Positions 51,301 through 59,698 of a stretch of 64,000 nucleotides of DNA are shown in pieces. The notes under the pieces were generated by a model, which did not search any database, was not told the DNA's origin, and saw nothing but the letters and a program-made list of their open reading frames with translations. The DNA comes from Formicarius rufipectus (taxonomy: Eukaryota; Chordata; Aves; Passeriformes; Formicariidae): contig VXAU01000186.1 in assembly GCA_013399695.1 (NCBI GenBank), forward strand, positions 1,472,182 through 1,536,181, given 5' to 3'. The first letter of the stretch is position 1. Every line of letters begins with the position of its first letter. The position numbers were made by a program, and so were the translations under genes.

Positions 51301-54300
51301 ACAGGGATATTTGTTAGTGAGAGCACATGTTTCTACTTCCGACTTTGCTGGAGTGCAGTGATTCATATTAAGAATTATTCACAAAACCCATCGCTTAGGC
51401 TTCTTATAATAGCAGAAATTATCCTTCATTAAATAGTGACAGTTTCCATGATGAGAATAATTATAGGAAAAGGGAAAAAAAGTATTCCTAGGCTAGCTAT
51501 ATTCCACCATGCTGAAATTATGCAAATTAGTGAGTGATAAGAATAGAAACTGAGTAGGATGGTCAGATTTTATAGATGAAAAAGGAGGATGGAACAGTAC
51601 CAACATTTCTAAAAATGAACACATGTATGCTTTATGCTGAAAGGATATTTAATCAATCCACAATCCTTTTTCTGTAATATTCATTAGTGACCAGAATAAA
51701 TTTCAGCTACATACTGTTTGAAATAATTTTTCTTGCAGTCTAACTTCACACATTGTGATTTTATGAAACTCAAATTTTTGTCTTAGCTGCCACTGAAGGT
51801 TTAGGTGAATTTTAGTAGTACTTGGGCCTGTGACTCAAAGTAAGTACTTAATCATATAAATAATCCCTGGAACTGACTGCTAAAAAGGAGAGTGAAACAA
51901 ATGAAGTTTTTTCTTTTTATGGATACTATTGCACTCATAGTTTGTATACATAATAAGTAATTTTGATGATAATTATCAAAACAAAAGCCTTGAATACAGT
52001 GTGGGTTTTAGGGCACTTTGTTTTTAGATTTTCTGTGAAACTATTTTGAAAGATGCAAAATAAATTGAGCTTCTGCTGTTATTTTTATCACTGTAAATAG
52101 CGAAGGCTGTTCATGTTTGCTACAATAATCAGATAAAATGCTATTGAGTATGGCTTTTAAATAGTTTCCTAAAATAATAAATGAAACTCAGCATGATACT
52201 TTGCCTTGTGGTGACTTAAAAAAGCCAAAAAAACTCCACTCAGCAAATGTGATTATAAATAAATTGCCCAAGAGTCAGAACTGAGTTGAGTTCAGAATAT
52301 TGTATCAGCTTTCAAAATGAGTGATCACTGCAGTGGACTGAGCAGATTGATATTGGTATTTAAATATTTAATAAATGAGCATCTTGATTTCTCAGCTATC
52401 AGCAGGATTTTTGAAACCTGCTTAGACAGAATATTATTTATATAAAAATGCTGATCTTAGAAGTTCCTGTCTGAAGAACTTCAAGCAATATTTACAAGAA
52501 AAAGATCTTAAAATAGCTTTTGAGTTCCCTTAAATAGTAATAAACTTCTGAATGCATATATTCTTCCTCAAAGCAAAAATCAGGTTTTGGGCTCAGGAGT
52601 ATTTAGTCAGGTGAATTCTATCCATCTTGTAATGGAGATATATATATATATAGTCTAGATTCTGAAAAATGGTGAAAGCATTTGTTGAACTTCTCTTTTA
52701 TTAGGTGTTTTTTTTTACTTTTATGTGCTCACTTGTTTTCTTAGAAAGTCATGATCTATGAGGAAAAGTTGACTTGGGCTTTATTTAACTTGGAGAAGAT
52801 TTACTTAGAATAGGCCTTCAAAGTGATTATCAAACACATAAATGATAGCTGGGAAGAGGAATAGAATAAACTGTAGTTTCCATTCACTGCAGATAAAAGA
52901 GGTAATGGACTTGGCAGGTGAAGCAAGTTTGATTAGCTATCAAGACAACCTTTATGAGAAGAATACTTAAATTTAAATAGATTGTGCAGGGAAGCATGAT
53001 ATTTCCATTATTGGAGGTTTCTAGGAATAAATTAGGCAATTAACTGTCAGGAATGGAATAACTACAGCTGATTATGCCTTGTGCAAAAACATGGAATACT
53101 GGATGTGGTGTGAAATGTCTATTCTCAGTCCTGTGTTCTGTAATTTCTGATATGTAAGCACTCTGTGCAAATAATATGAAATTATATTTTGGAACCAAGT
53201 AGAAAAAAGGCTTAAAAGGGAAGCACAGGCTTAGTTTGAAAATACTGTAGACAGGAATTGCAGTTACTACCTTCAGATTTGACACAGCTCTGGTCCCAGA
53301 ACATCCAAATGCTTTTAGTTTACGTATTTTTCTATTAAGAGTATCAGTGTAAATACTGCTCCCAAAAAAGCTCCCTGCAGGATTTACATTAATATTACAT
53401 TCTATTTTGATGCTTTTAATAACTGTTTTTTACAGACCTATTACTTCTGAGCAGGATGTCTGAGATGTTTATGGCATTTAACGTTTTAATTCAAAATATC
53501 TCTTTGTTTTAGTTCTGCCAAACATTTGGAGCACTGACGGTGAATTTACTGTTCCAGAGCAAAAGCAAGTAGAAAACAATGAAGAACTAGCCAGCTCCTA
53601 TGAAAGAAAATTGATTGAGGTAAAGTTTGTATTGCACAAATTTAATGGAATCAGAATTGTAATGCAATATTTGAAGCTTAAATAGTTTCTTTGCTTAGTT
53701 GTCATTTTTCTTCACTGCAATGTAAAAGATGTCTGACTTTTTTCTTTAAAAAAAAGTAATTGTCATACTTCTGCAGTTAAAATTTCTTCATTCAAGGCAT
53801 ATTTAATTCAGAAAATTAGGAGTACTTCTTTTAACAGGGGTACATTTTAATGCTTTGTTATTAAAATGAAGGTTTTAATTGATAAATAAGTTCCTTAAGG
53901 TTATAACTGATGGTGGTGGAAGCATCACAGTCAACAGGTTTCTGTGTAAGTTCTAATATGTAATTACAGGCTTTGCTGTGTTGGCACTTGAGTTTTATTT
54001 AAAATGAGGACATACTGAAATCTGTAGTTTGTTTTTTTTTTTCTCTGCTTTCCTGCTGGTTTCTGATTGTCAAACCATGTTTCATTTTTATATTGTTTAT
54101 TCAATACTGCAGTAAAGAAATGATGATGGAAGCCACTAATTCTGTTGATATGGCCAGGTTAGAAAAAGTTCTTAGTGCAAAATTTACTTTTAAGACTAAT
54201 GTAAAATTCATTAAAGAAAAAAATTATGCATTAGGATTTCATACTAAATTTAAATTCAAATTATTTTCAAGACCAAAGTAATGAAATTTAATATCTAATA

Positions 54301-57300
54301 CCCATATCTCCTAATAAATATTAAAAGAACATTTTTATAAAAAGTAAAACAATTCTCTGTCTTTCACTTGGCCAGAATACTCTGAAGTTGGGTACCCACA
54401 TTAATTGATTAACATGAAGAGGACTAGTAATTCAGGTCATGCATCAAAGAGATTAATACAGTTCTCCTAAAACATTCATATTTGGTTATCCTTTTCTCAT
54501 AGGACCATGTGAAACTAATTCTCTCCCTAATGCACACCTTTGCTGGAGTTCTGACTCCTTTCCTCTGTTCTGTACCTATCAAAAGAATATCTTAATTAAG
54601 AACCCAGGTAAAACCTCTTTCAGCTTTGAAAGCCTCCTTAGTCCTGCCAGGTTTGCTCTGCGTGTTCAGGGCTTTGTTGCTGATGCTTCTGAGTTTGGGG
54701 CAGACAAACTCTTGGAACGATCCTCCTTTAGAGGTCTCAGCAAGGCACACAGCCCTGCTATTAAGTACTAGTTATGTTTGAAGCCAGTATAGAAAACAGG
54801 TGTTAAATTAGTAAATTGGTCAGCACTTTGCTGTGGAATCATAAGCCCTTCTGTAGCTTTTGTCAGTGAAACTATTGCTGAAATACAGCAAAGTGGAATT
54901 TGGTCTGGCCAGGGAGGTTTTGGCACAAGGATAGACCACCTTTGTGATTCTTAAAGATTTTGTTGTATTTCCTAAGAATTGCAAAGTACCCATTTTTATG
55001 GGTCTATTTATTTTCTCAGTAAGAGCTTATGTCCCTGTGACAAACCTCCCCATTCTGGGTAAACTGTGTGCTCCCAAGGGTGCACAGTGCACAGCTTGAG
55101 TTAATAAGTGCAATAGCACTAGAAGTGAGGAGGCAAGAACTACTGTTTGTGCAGCTCTTAAAATATAACACATGGTTCTCTGAATGATGTCTGTAGGATT
55201 TCTGTCATTGACTGGAGCTCAAAAGTGTAGCTGATGGTGTGGGAAGTCTTTATCTTGTTGTGGTTTAAATGTTGTATATGGGGGATAAGAATGAGAGAAC
55301 TGTGATAAACAAGGAAAGAGATATTTCCATTATGCTTTTGTGGTTCTACAGTGGTGAATAAATCCTGGATCCATATGCTGTCAAGTCAGCTGAGCTCAGC
55401 AATTGGTTTGGGTTAGGTATGGAATCACAAGTGCATTTGTGTAGCTAAAATATGAAGTATAAAACTCTGTGTTTGTATTGGATCAGCCATAGATTTGTCA
55501 GAACTGTCTTTGCCACTTAGGGTTTTACTGTTTTTCACTTTTAGAAAAATGGAATTATTAATTATTAGTAGAATATCTGCTCTTTTTTGAAGACCTTTGG
55601 CTTTGTTTCTGTCAGGGAAAAATGTAGAACATTGAGTTTTGAAAATTAAATTGTCTCATGAGAAAAATACATTCATGCTTTAGTGAAAGCAAAAGGAAGC
55701 AACTTCCAGTTCTGTCTAGAGTTTCTTGGGAAATAGGTTGCTTTGTATTTTGTGACTGTTGGGGGAAAAATGCCTCAACTTGACAAAAAGTAATTGATTC
55801 AAATGTGGTTTGTGTAAAGACTTCTATGAATTTTAGCTGCAAATTCTGTTAAAAAAATCATGAATTCCACTGAAACAACCTTTAAAAAAAGCTTGCTAAT
55901 TTTTTATTATTGCAAGTTCTTAAATATTTCTCTCCTAAAAGTGTGTCCTTCCAGGATAGATTGTCTTATTCAGATGCTTAGTGAAGCATTCCCAGCATGT
56001 TTGAAGTGAACAGCTTAGTACTTTGCTGAGACATGAAGAGGTGTCTGTCATTCCTTGGGGGCTGCTCTGAGTGTGGCCGTGCTGGGCAGTGCAACTGCAG
56101 TGCTGGGGAGAGCTTAGCTTTGCTTTTGACAGCAGGACTTTGATAGTGGGGGGGTCTCAAGTATTTTACATTATCCTCACTTTCCCTTTGTGATGAGAAT
56201 TTGGGCTCTTTAGGCATGTTTTCTGATGTGGACAAGAACAAATCTGAATGATTGTTTATTTGTACTTTGATTTTTTTTTTTTTTTTGCTTCAAACATATT
56301 GTTATGGAGAAAAACAACTGTGAGAATGATTGAAGTCCTGGAAGGGAAATTTATTGCTTAAGCTTCAGTGTGGATTGAATAAAGGAAGATGTGATGACAT
56401 AAAATGTAACTGAAAGGATGTAATTATAAGGACATCTCTTCATTGTTTTTAGCAGACTTGGATGCAGGAAAAATTAAAGGAACCTAAATTAATATTGTTA
56501 TTCAGAAGTATACCTGATCACTCCTTTGGGTTTGCTGTGATGGTAATGCATTTTGCTTTGACAAGAAAAGGGACTGAAGTAACTTAATTACCAATAAGTG
56601 ATACCTGGCAATTTGTCCTTTGATAATACATAACAAGTGATTTGCTGTTTTATTTGCTGTTCAATTTTCTTTTTATTATATAACTTTGCTAGGGACACTT
56701 ACAAATTTTTGTATTGCTTCTAGTGCTCTGAGAGAGTTATTGAATTTACATATTAATCAAGTCTGCAAGTGGAAAGTTACTTCAAGGACACCCAAATGAG
56801 ACTGAGAGAAGAGTCTGTATCAGTCTGAATTTTGTTCTTCTGATAGAGACAGGCACTGAAAAATCAAACATGGTTTCAGATATGTAAACTACTGAGTTTT
56901 GTGTCCATTCACAGATTTGTATATTGATTTTGATAACCAGTCAACCAACTGTTATCAGTATGATGGTTTTTCTCTGTGCATTTCCAGCTGGTAGTATCCC
57001 CTATCTTTTTGTATGTGAAATGCAAGGAAGTTCTGCCTCCCATCCCAGGCTTTTTGTAATTAACAGTGACCTGTTATTATTAACCAGAATCAGACAGAGA
57101 CTTATGATGTTCTTAAATACTACACCACTAACTTTAAATTGGGATAAGTGGTTAAGCAGGTATGGAACATAATTTGTCTGGAGTTAATGGACTTATATTA
57201 GTGTTTTCTCTAGTATAAAGTTTGCTTAGTTTAGCTTCTTTTTGCATGTGTGTTACACTGATGAATTGCTGGATTTGAAGGGCTCCCTCTAATGTAAAAA

Positions 57301-59698
57301 GAAATTGGAAACGAGTACTTGAATTTCACCTCGGGAAATTTTTTTTTTATTTTTAATCAATGTTGTCAGATCCTGCCTTGTCAAATGGAAGCTGCTTTTT
57401 TCTGGTTGCTTTGATTGTGTGAATGATACAGGTTGTGTGGAACAAAGCAAGAAATTAAAAGTGAGCACTAAATTAAACTGAACTGCTTTATTTTGGGGAA
57501 CTTCCCTGGGGAAGAGGGAGAAGGCAGAGTAATTCAAGAAAAGGAGAGCATGAAATTCGTAGATAGTAATGAACTGCCTCCAGAAGGGAAATGAGGAACT
57601 TTTAAGAGAGTTGGCAGCAGTCCAAGTGCCTGTGATATTGTTGAAGGTACTGGATTGATATCCATCTTCTTCAGCTGTGCTTCATACTCTTCCCCTCTTG
57701 CCTCTGCTGCTCCCTGAGCTTTGGTTGGTGATGCGAAGAGGCATTTCAAGAGCTGCTGTAACTGAGAACAGGTATAACAGTGCTGGTGGCAGCCCCACTG
57801 GAGGGGCCAGCCAGTGACTGCTGCTGTTCTCTTCCAGCTACTGTAGACTTCATGGCCTTGGTGTTCATCCAGCCCCTGTCACTCTCAGAAACATCCTGCA
57901 TCTTTGTGCTTCCTTAACTCAGAAATGGAGAGCACAGACACAGCCCTACTCGCTGTCCCACGAGGCCGCAGGAGAGGCTGTGCTGTTTACCGTTGAACAC
58001 CAATATGTAGCTGTGGCATTCAGGCTCCTGTGACCCCTCACAGATTTGCAGGGGTGAATGCACTTCCAGCTCCAGTCCTATTAAAACTGAAAGTAAGAGT
58101 GCAGAGTACATCACTTATGAGTTACTGGCGAAGTTTAATGCAGTTTGTATGTTTTGCATTACTCCCAGTTCAGAATATTGTCATTAGTTTGTACCTGTTG
58201 AGGGCTGTGCTCATCAAAGAATTAAACTGAGAACAGAAGTTAATCAGTGCTTTATTCGAATCAGTTGTCATAGGATGTCCCCTGATAGGAATAAATTTTA
58301 CTCTAGAATTCTATTTTGTCCTATTGAATTCAATATCAGAATTACATTTCAAGGCATGAGTCAGAATTGTAACTATCTCTATTCTTAATGGTCAGTTCAA
58401 ACTAATGCATTAGCAATGAGATGCACTGCCTGGAGAATATGGCAAATTGAATTATCAATCAAATGTGAGATACATGTAAGAAATTACATAGTATTTTTTT
58501 TTTCCTTTTTAGACCATAATTACCTCGTGCCTTTCTTTTCAGGTAGCTGAGATGCACGGGGAGCTGATTGAATTCAATGAGAGGCTGCACCGTGCGCTGA
58601 TGGCCAAGGAAGCTCTTGTGTCCCAGATGAGACAAGAGCTGATTGATCTGAGGGGGCCGGTGAGTGTGTGGTTGTGGCAATGTGGAATATGCTCTGGAAT
58701 AACTCAAACTCCTGGTGAAATATACAATCCCTTGATTACAACAAACAGATCTGTCAGCAACACCTTACTTGATATTTTTGATGGTGTTTGATTCTTGTTT
58801 CTTTACAAAACCATAAGGACTTGCAAGGGTGATAAGTTCACAGTCCTTTGAGCAGTTTTAGTTTTATTGTTTCTCAGTAATAGGTTTTATTGGCTTTTAT
58901 AAAATTGAATGTTGAATTGTAATTTCCTTATAATATTATGCTTTGTTAATTGAAAACATAACCAGTGTGTGGGAATTGTTTCTGTTTTGTAAATATAGGT
59001 CCCTGGAGATTTGAGTCAAACATCTGAAGATCAGAGTTTGTCAGATTTTGAAATGTAAGTTTCATCATTCATGAATTTTTCTCTTCATACTATCTTTATG
59101 GGAAAGCAGAATAAGCAAACATTCAAGAATTTACTTTTCCTATATTATATCCAAGCACTGAATTCTTGGCTGTGGTATTCCTTTGTTAAAAAGTATGGAG
59201 AGTTGCACAGTGCATGCCTTAGTGCAGTTTTAATAATGTTGAATGCAAGAAGTTTAGATTTAGCTGAGTTTTGTGGACTAAAACATGGAATTTGATGAAA
59301 TGAATAATTTTTCTTTCATGTAAATTAACAAATGTTGTCAAATCCATGCTGTGAAAAAAGAAACAAACCCCAGAAAACCTGCAGAAGGAATTGTTTCATT
59401 GTTCTGTTTCAGTTGGAGTAATTTTAGGGAACACTTTTAAATACAGCTTGTATAAAGAGTTCAGGCAGAACTCCAATTTTTCTGGTACTTAATTTGAAAT
59501 GTTAAGTTGCTTTGTTGATCACTTTGATCATTATCTAAAGCACTGGATGTAGTTGCTTTGCAATTCATATACATAAATATGATTCCCTATTTTAAGTTTT
59601 GCTCTCTCCTCCTCAGATCAAATCGTGCTCTTATCAATGTTTGGATTCCCTCAGTCTTTCTGCGTGGAAAAGCTGCTAATGCATTCCATGTTTATCAG
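15393..59698 (+). CDS. SNX29: SNX29 (sorting nexin 29, RUN and PX domains), 18 exons, 3' end outside window
   Basis: Eighteen exons with GT-AG borders join with no frame break into 684 residues that closely follow human SNX29 (813 residues) throughout. Order: MSGSQNND start; RUN domain about 36-180 (exons 3-7); a serine-rich helical repeat, LLKESTQNV then LLKESTQGV; a basic KKDRKKKKR stretch followed by acidic FDEEEDE (exon 8); a divergent linker (exons 8-11); coiled coils about 470-635 (exons 12-16); and the opening of the PX domain (NRALINVWIPSVF onward, exon 18). About 129 residues of PX domain and tail are missing to the right. PX domains bind phosphoinositides and RUN domains typically bind small-GTPase networks, suggesting endosomal membrane work; the exact role is not well known. 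The ATG is the first in frame after TGA at 15348-15350. Confidence 0.95.
16273..16309. repeat. T-rich homopolymer tract
   Basis: A near-continuous T run broken by a few G, in intron 1 of SNX29. Confidence 0.85.
17129..17396 (+). repeat. 268-bp direct repeat, copy A
   Basis: This copy starts CCTCTTTTCCTACTGGCTGT and ends CAGAAAGCTTAAA. It matches 18218-18485 base for base, with no gaps and about six substitutions, five of them in the first 70 bp. The two copies are in the same orientation, 1,089 bp apart start to start. No LTR ends (TG...CA), terminal inverted repeats or target-site duplications are apparent. Confidence 0.93.
18218..18485 (+). repeat. 268-bp direct repeat, copy B
   Basis: Second copy of the block at 17129-17396, about 98% identical by eye. 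The DNA between the copies (17397-18217) is not itself repeated, so this is a pair of dispersed direct repeats and not a simple complete tandem duplication. Confidence 0.93.
20873..20937 (+). CDS. SNX29: SNX29 coding exon 2
   Basis: Between acceptor TGAATTCTAG and donor GTGAGA. Encodes residues 3-24: SQNNDTKRQFLLERLLDAV, then KQ. Compared with the human protein it has one extra residue (T after NND). It is the helical lead-in to the RUN domain. Confidence 0.95.
20938..21564 (+). other. SNX29 intron 2
   Basis: A 627-bp intron with nothing recognisable inside. Confidence 0.85.
21565..21617 (+). CDS. SNX29: SNX29 coding exon 3
   Basis: Between acceptor TTATTGCAG and donor GTAAAA. Encodes CQIRFGGRKEIASDSDS and part of R42, identical to human here. 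It opens the RUN domain. Confidence 0.95.
21618..22031 (+). other. SNX29 intron 3
   Basis: A 414-bp intron with no feature recognised. Confidence 0.85.
22032..22156 (+). CDS. SNX29: SNX29 coding exon 4
   Basis: Between acceptor TGTTGCAG and donor GTAAGT. Encodes about residues 42-83, VTCLCAQFEAVLQHGL through KQAAGFSSKTET, part of the RUN domain and nearly identical to human. Confidence 0.95.
22157..24918 (+). other. SNX29 intron 4
   Basis: A 2.8-kb AT-rich intron with scattered T runs and a TTTG-type simple repeat near 23757-23777. No gene or mobile element was recognised. Confidence 0.8.
24919..25099 (+). CDS. SNX29: SNX29 coding exon 5
   Basis: Between acceptor CAAATTGCAG and donor GTACGG. 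Encodes about residues 84-143, from PVFWYYVKEVLNRHELQRFY through GRGRAWLRCALNEHSLERY to LLADRARL, the core of the RUN domain. The exon is strikingly GC- and CpG-rich compared with its AT-rich flanks and most other exons of this gene. Confidence 0.95.
25100..26211 (+). other. SNX29 intron 5
   Basis: A 1.1-kb intron with a 19-base T run at 25742-25760. Nothing else was recognised. Confidence 0.8.
26212..26282 (+). CDS. SNX29: SNX29 coding exon 6
   Basis: Between acceptor AAATTATAG and donor GTAAGA. Encodes VFYEDWSFMMDEERSSM then IPTMAA (about residues 144-167), where human has TFYEDWSFVMDEERSSMLP. RUN domain. Confidence 0.95.
26283..27135 (+). other. SNX29 intron 6
   Basis: An 853-bp intron with nothing recognised. 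Confidence 0.8.
27136..27384 (+). CDS. SNX29: SNX29 coding exon 7
   Basis: Between acceptor TCTGAAG and donor GTATGT. Encodes about residues 168-250. It completes the RUN domain (LNSILFAINIDNKDLNGQS) and adds an 11-residue repeated helix motif, SDLLKESTQNV then TSLLKESTQGV then SSLLREITASS. A strong-looking internal donor (GGGGTAAGC, GT at 27276) could allow alternative splicing. Confidence 0.95.
27385..28923 (+). other. SNX29 intron 7
   Basis: A 1.5-kb AT-rich intron with no feature recognised. Confidence 0.8.
28924..29302 (+). CDS. SNX29: SNX29 coding exon 8
   Basis: Between acceptor TTGCTATTAG and donor GTAAGT. Encodes about residues 251-376. A lysine/arginine cluster (KKDRKKKKRVTN) resembling a nuclear-localisation or membrane-contact patch is followed by acidic and serine-rich sequence and the conserved YQKLDVKSIDDED. 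The acidic tail differs from human and is typical of a disordered linker. Confidence 0.95.
29303..30024 (+). other. SNX29 intron 8
   Basis: A 722-bp intron with a long pyrimidine-rich stretch at about 29401-29490. Nothing else was recognised. Confidence 0.8.
30025..30143 (+). CDS. SNX29: SNX29 coding exon 9
   Basis: Between acceptor TTAAATCTAG and donor GTGGGT. Encodes about residues 377-416, including CSWTPLQVLNDDSDVLFPVS and VGSYS, aligning with human HSWAPLKVLHNDSDILFPVS. Confidence 0.94.
30144..32761 (+). other. SNX29 intron 9
   Basis: A 2.6-kb intron. A CTCF-like motif lies at 30688-30701. A somewhat GC-richer block (about 30900-31480) stands out from AT-rich surroundings but matches no element I recognise. 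No exon was seen. Confidence 0.75.
32762..32843 (+). CDS. SNX29: SNX29 coding exon 10
   Basis: Between acceptor TTTACTTTAG and donor GTATAT. Encodes about residues 417-443 (NLENGEGHEHVVHPVELVP, then RRSDLPY). It corresponds to the human SLENGTGPEDHVLPDPGLRY segment and is poorly conserved, as expected for a linker. Confidence 0.9.
32844..33308 (+). other. SNX29 intron 10
   Basis: A 465-bp intron with nothing recognised. Confidence 0.8.
33309..33391 (+). CDS. SNX29: SNX29 coding exon 11
   Basis: Between acceptor TTGTGACTAG and donor GTAAGT. Encodes about residues 444-471, ending LSSMLPSATVPESMTI, which matches human LSSLLPSASVPESMTI. Confidence 0.94.
37327..37350. repeat. (AAAC)n simple repeat
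   Basis: Several AAAC units in tandem inside a longer A/C-rich stretch in intron 11. Confidence 0.85.
37450..37466. repeat. Poly-A tract (17 A)
   Basis: An uninterrupted A run in intron 11 with no attached element recognised. Confidence 0.9.
38395..38412. repeat. (TG)9 microsatellite
   Basis: Nine TG dinucleotides in tandem in intron 11. Confidence 0.9.
41335..41398 (+). CDS. SNX29: SNX29 coding exon 12
   Basis: Between acceptor TTCTGTTTAG and donor GTAGTT. Encodes ELRQAIVAMMNRKDELEEQN and part of R493, matching human ELRQATVAMMNRKDELEEEN. It starts the coiled-coil region. Confidence 0.95.
41399..42632 (+). other. SNX29 intron 12
   Basis: A 1.2-kb intron with nothing recognised. Confidence 0.8.
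42633..42761 (+). CDS. SNX29: SNX29 coding exon 13
   Basis: Between acceptor CTTCTTGCAG and donor GTGAGG. Encodes about residues 493-535: SLRNLLDAEMEHSAALRQEM, then DSWRRKGAEQEERHATKVQ. Coiled coil, closely following human SLRNLLDGEMEHSAALRQEV. Confidence 0.95.
43570..43645. other. Assembly gap (76 N)
   Basis: Seventy-six undetermined bases flanked on both sides by T runs, so the gap probably marks an unresolved poly-T or T-rich repeat. Its real length is unknown. Confidence 0.95.
44195..44690 (-). mobile_element. Degenerate CR1 LINE fragment (reverse transcriptase and 3' part)
   Basis: On the reverse strand the 44397-44645 frame reads LFNTFINDLDAGPECTLSK, the signature preceding the catalytic YADD/FADD box of CR1-family reverse transcriptase. 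The FADD box itself is missing. It is followed by INSIKFSKEKCRVLPLGR, another family landmark. Downstream, the reverse strand resembles the end of CR1 ORF2 and its 3' UTR (GGGATGTTCAAAGCCTG...GAGCAACCTG). Frames are broken and segments deleted, so it is a dead 5'-truncated copy. Confidence 0.85.
46390..46422. repeat. Poly-T tract with an undetermined base
   Basis: Six T, one G, then 25 T ending in N at 46422. The true tract length is uncertain. Confidence 0.9.
47251..47300 (-). mobile_element. Probable CR1 LINE remnant
   Basis: ACATTCAGGTTAGAAGACAT followed by TTCTGGAAGGCATCCAACCC resembles the reverse complement of a CR1 3' UTR (TTCAGGTTGGAAGAGACCTC...ATCTAGTCCAACCCC). It is short and diverged. 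Confidence 0.5.
48386..48410. repeat. (GT)n(AT)n microsatellite
   Basis: GT units passing into about eight AT units in intron 13. Confidence 0.9.
49987..50069 (+). CDS. SNX29: SNX29 coding exon 14
   Basis: Between acceptor TATCAATAG and donor GTAAGG. Encodes ENEVLKVQLKKYVGAVQMLR, then REGQTVE (about residues 536-563), nearly identical to human. Coiled coil. Confidence 0.95.
50070..53512 (+). other. SNX29 intron 14
   Basis: A 3.4-kb intron. A GC-richer patch of roughly 500 bp follows exon 14 (about 50120-50600) but matches no element I recognise. A short AT repeat lies at 52637-52652. Confidence 0.75.
53513..53619 (+). CDS. SNX29: SNX29 coding exon 15
   Basis: Between acceptor TTGTTTTAG and donor GTAAAG. 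Encodes about residues 564-599: VLPNIWSTDGEFTVPEQK, then a short variable piece and ELASSYERKLIE. Human has VPNLWSVDGEVTVAEQK and the same ending. Confidence 0.95.
53620..58542 (+). other. SNX29 intron 15
   Basis: A 4.9-kb AT-rich intron. A less AT-rich block at about 57340-58114 has features of a possible reverse-strand retrocopy. Nothing else was recognised. Confidence 0.75.
57341..58114 (-). other. Unidentified block, possible old retrocopy
   Basis: On the reverse strand this block has two open stretches (57914-58114 and 57534-57749) in different frames, an AATAAA (complement of 57487-57492) and a short A run at its end (complement of about 57341-57350). Its composition differs from the surrounding intron. 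I do not recognise the protein-like sequence (for example ARGEEYEAQLKKMDINPVPS), and no target-site duplication was established, so its origin is open. Confidence 0.25.
58543..58659 (+). CDS. SNX29: SNX29 coding exon 16
   Basis: Between acceptor TTCTTTTCAG and donor GTGAGT. Encodes residues 600-638: VAEMHGELIEFNERLHRALM, then AKEALVSQMRQELIDLRGP. Almost identical to human; end of the coiled-coil region. Confidence 0.96.
58660..58998 (+). other. SNX29 intron 16
   Basis: A 339-bp intron with nothing recognised. Confidence 0.85.
58999..59054 (+). CDS. SNX29: SNX29 coding exon 17
   Basis: Between acceptor GTAAATATAG and donor GTAAGT. Encodes VPGDLSQTSEDQSLSDFE and part of I657, identical to the human segment just before the PX domain. 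Confidence 0.95.
59055..59616 (+). other. SNX29 intron 17
   Basis: A 562-bp intron with nothing recognised. Confidence 0.8.
59617..59698 (+). CDS. SNX29: SNX29 coding exon 18 (start of PX domain)
   Basis: Between acceptor CCTCCTCAG and donor GTAAGT. Encodes SNRALINVWIPSVFLRGKAA, then NAFHVYQ (to residue 684), the first strands of the PX fold. The phosphoinositide-contacting RRYTEF part of the domain lies in the next exon, which is not in the window. Confidence 0.95.
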
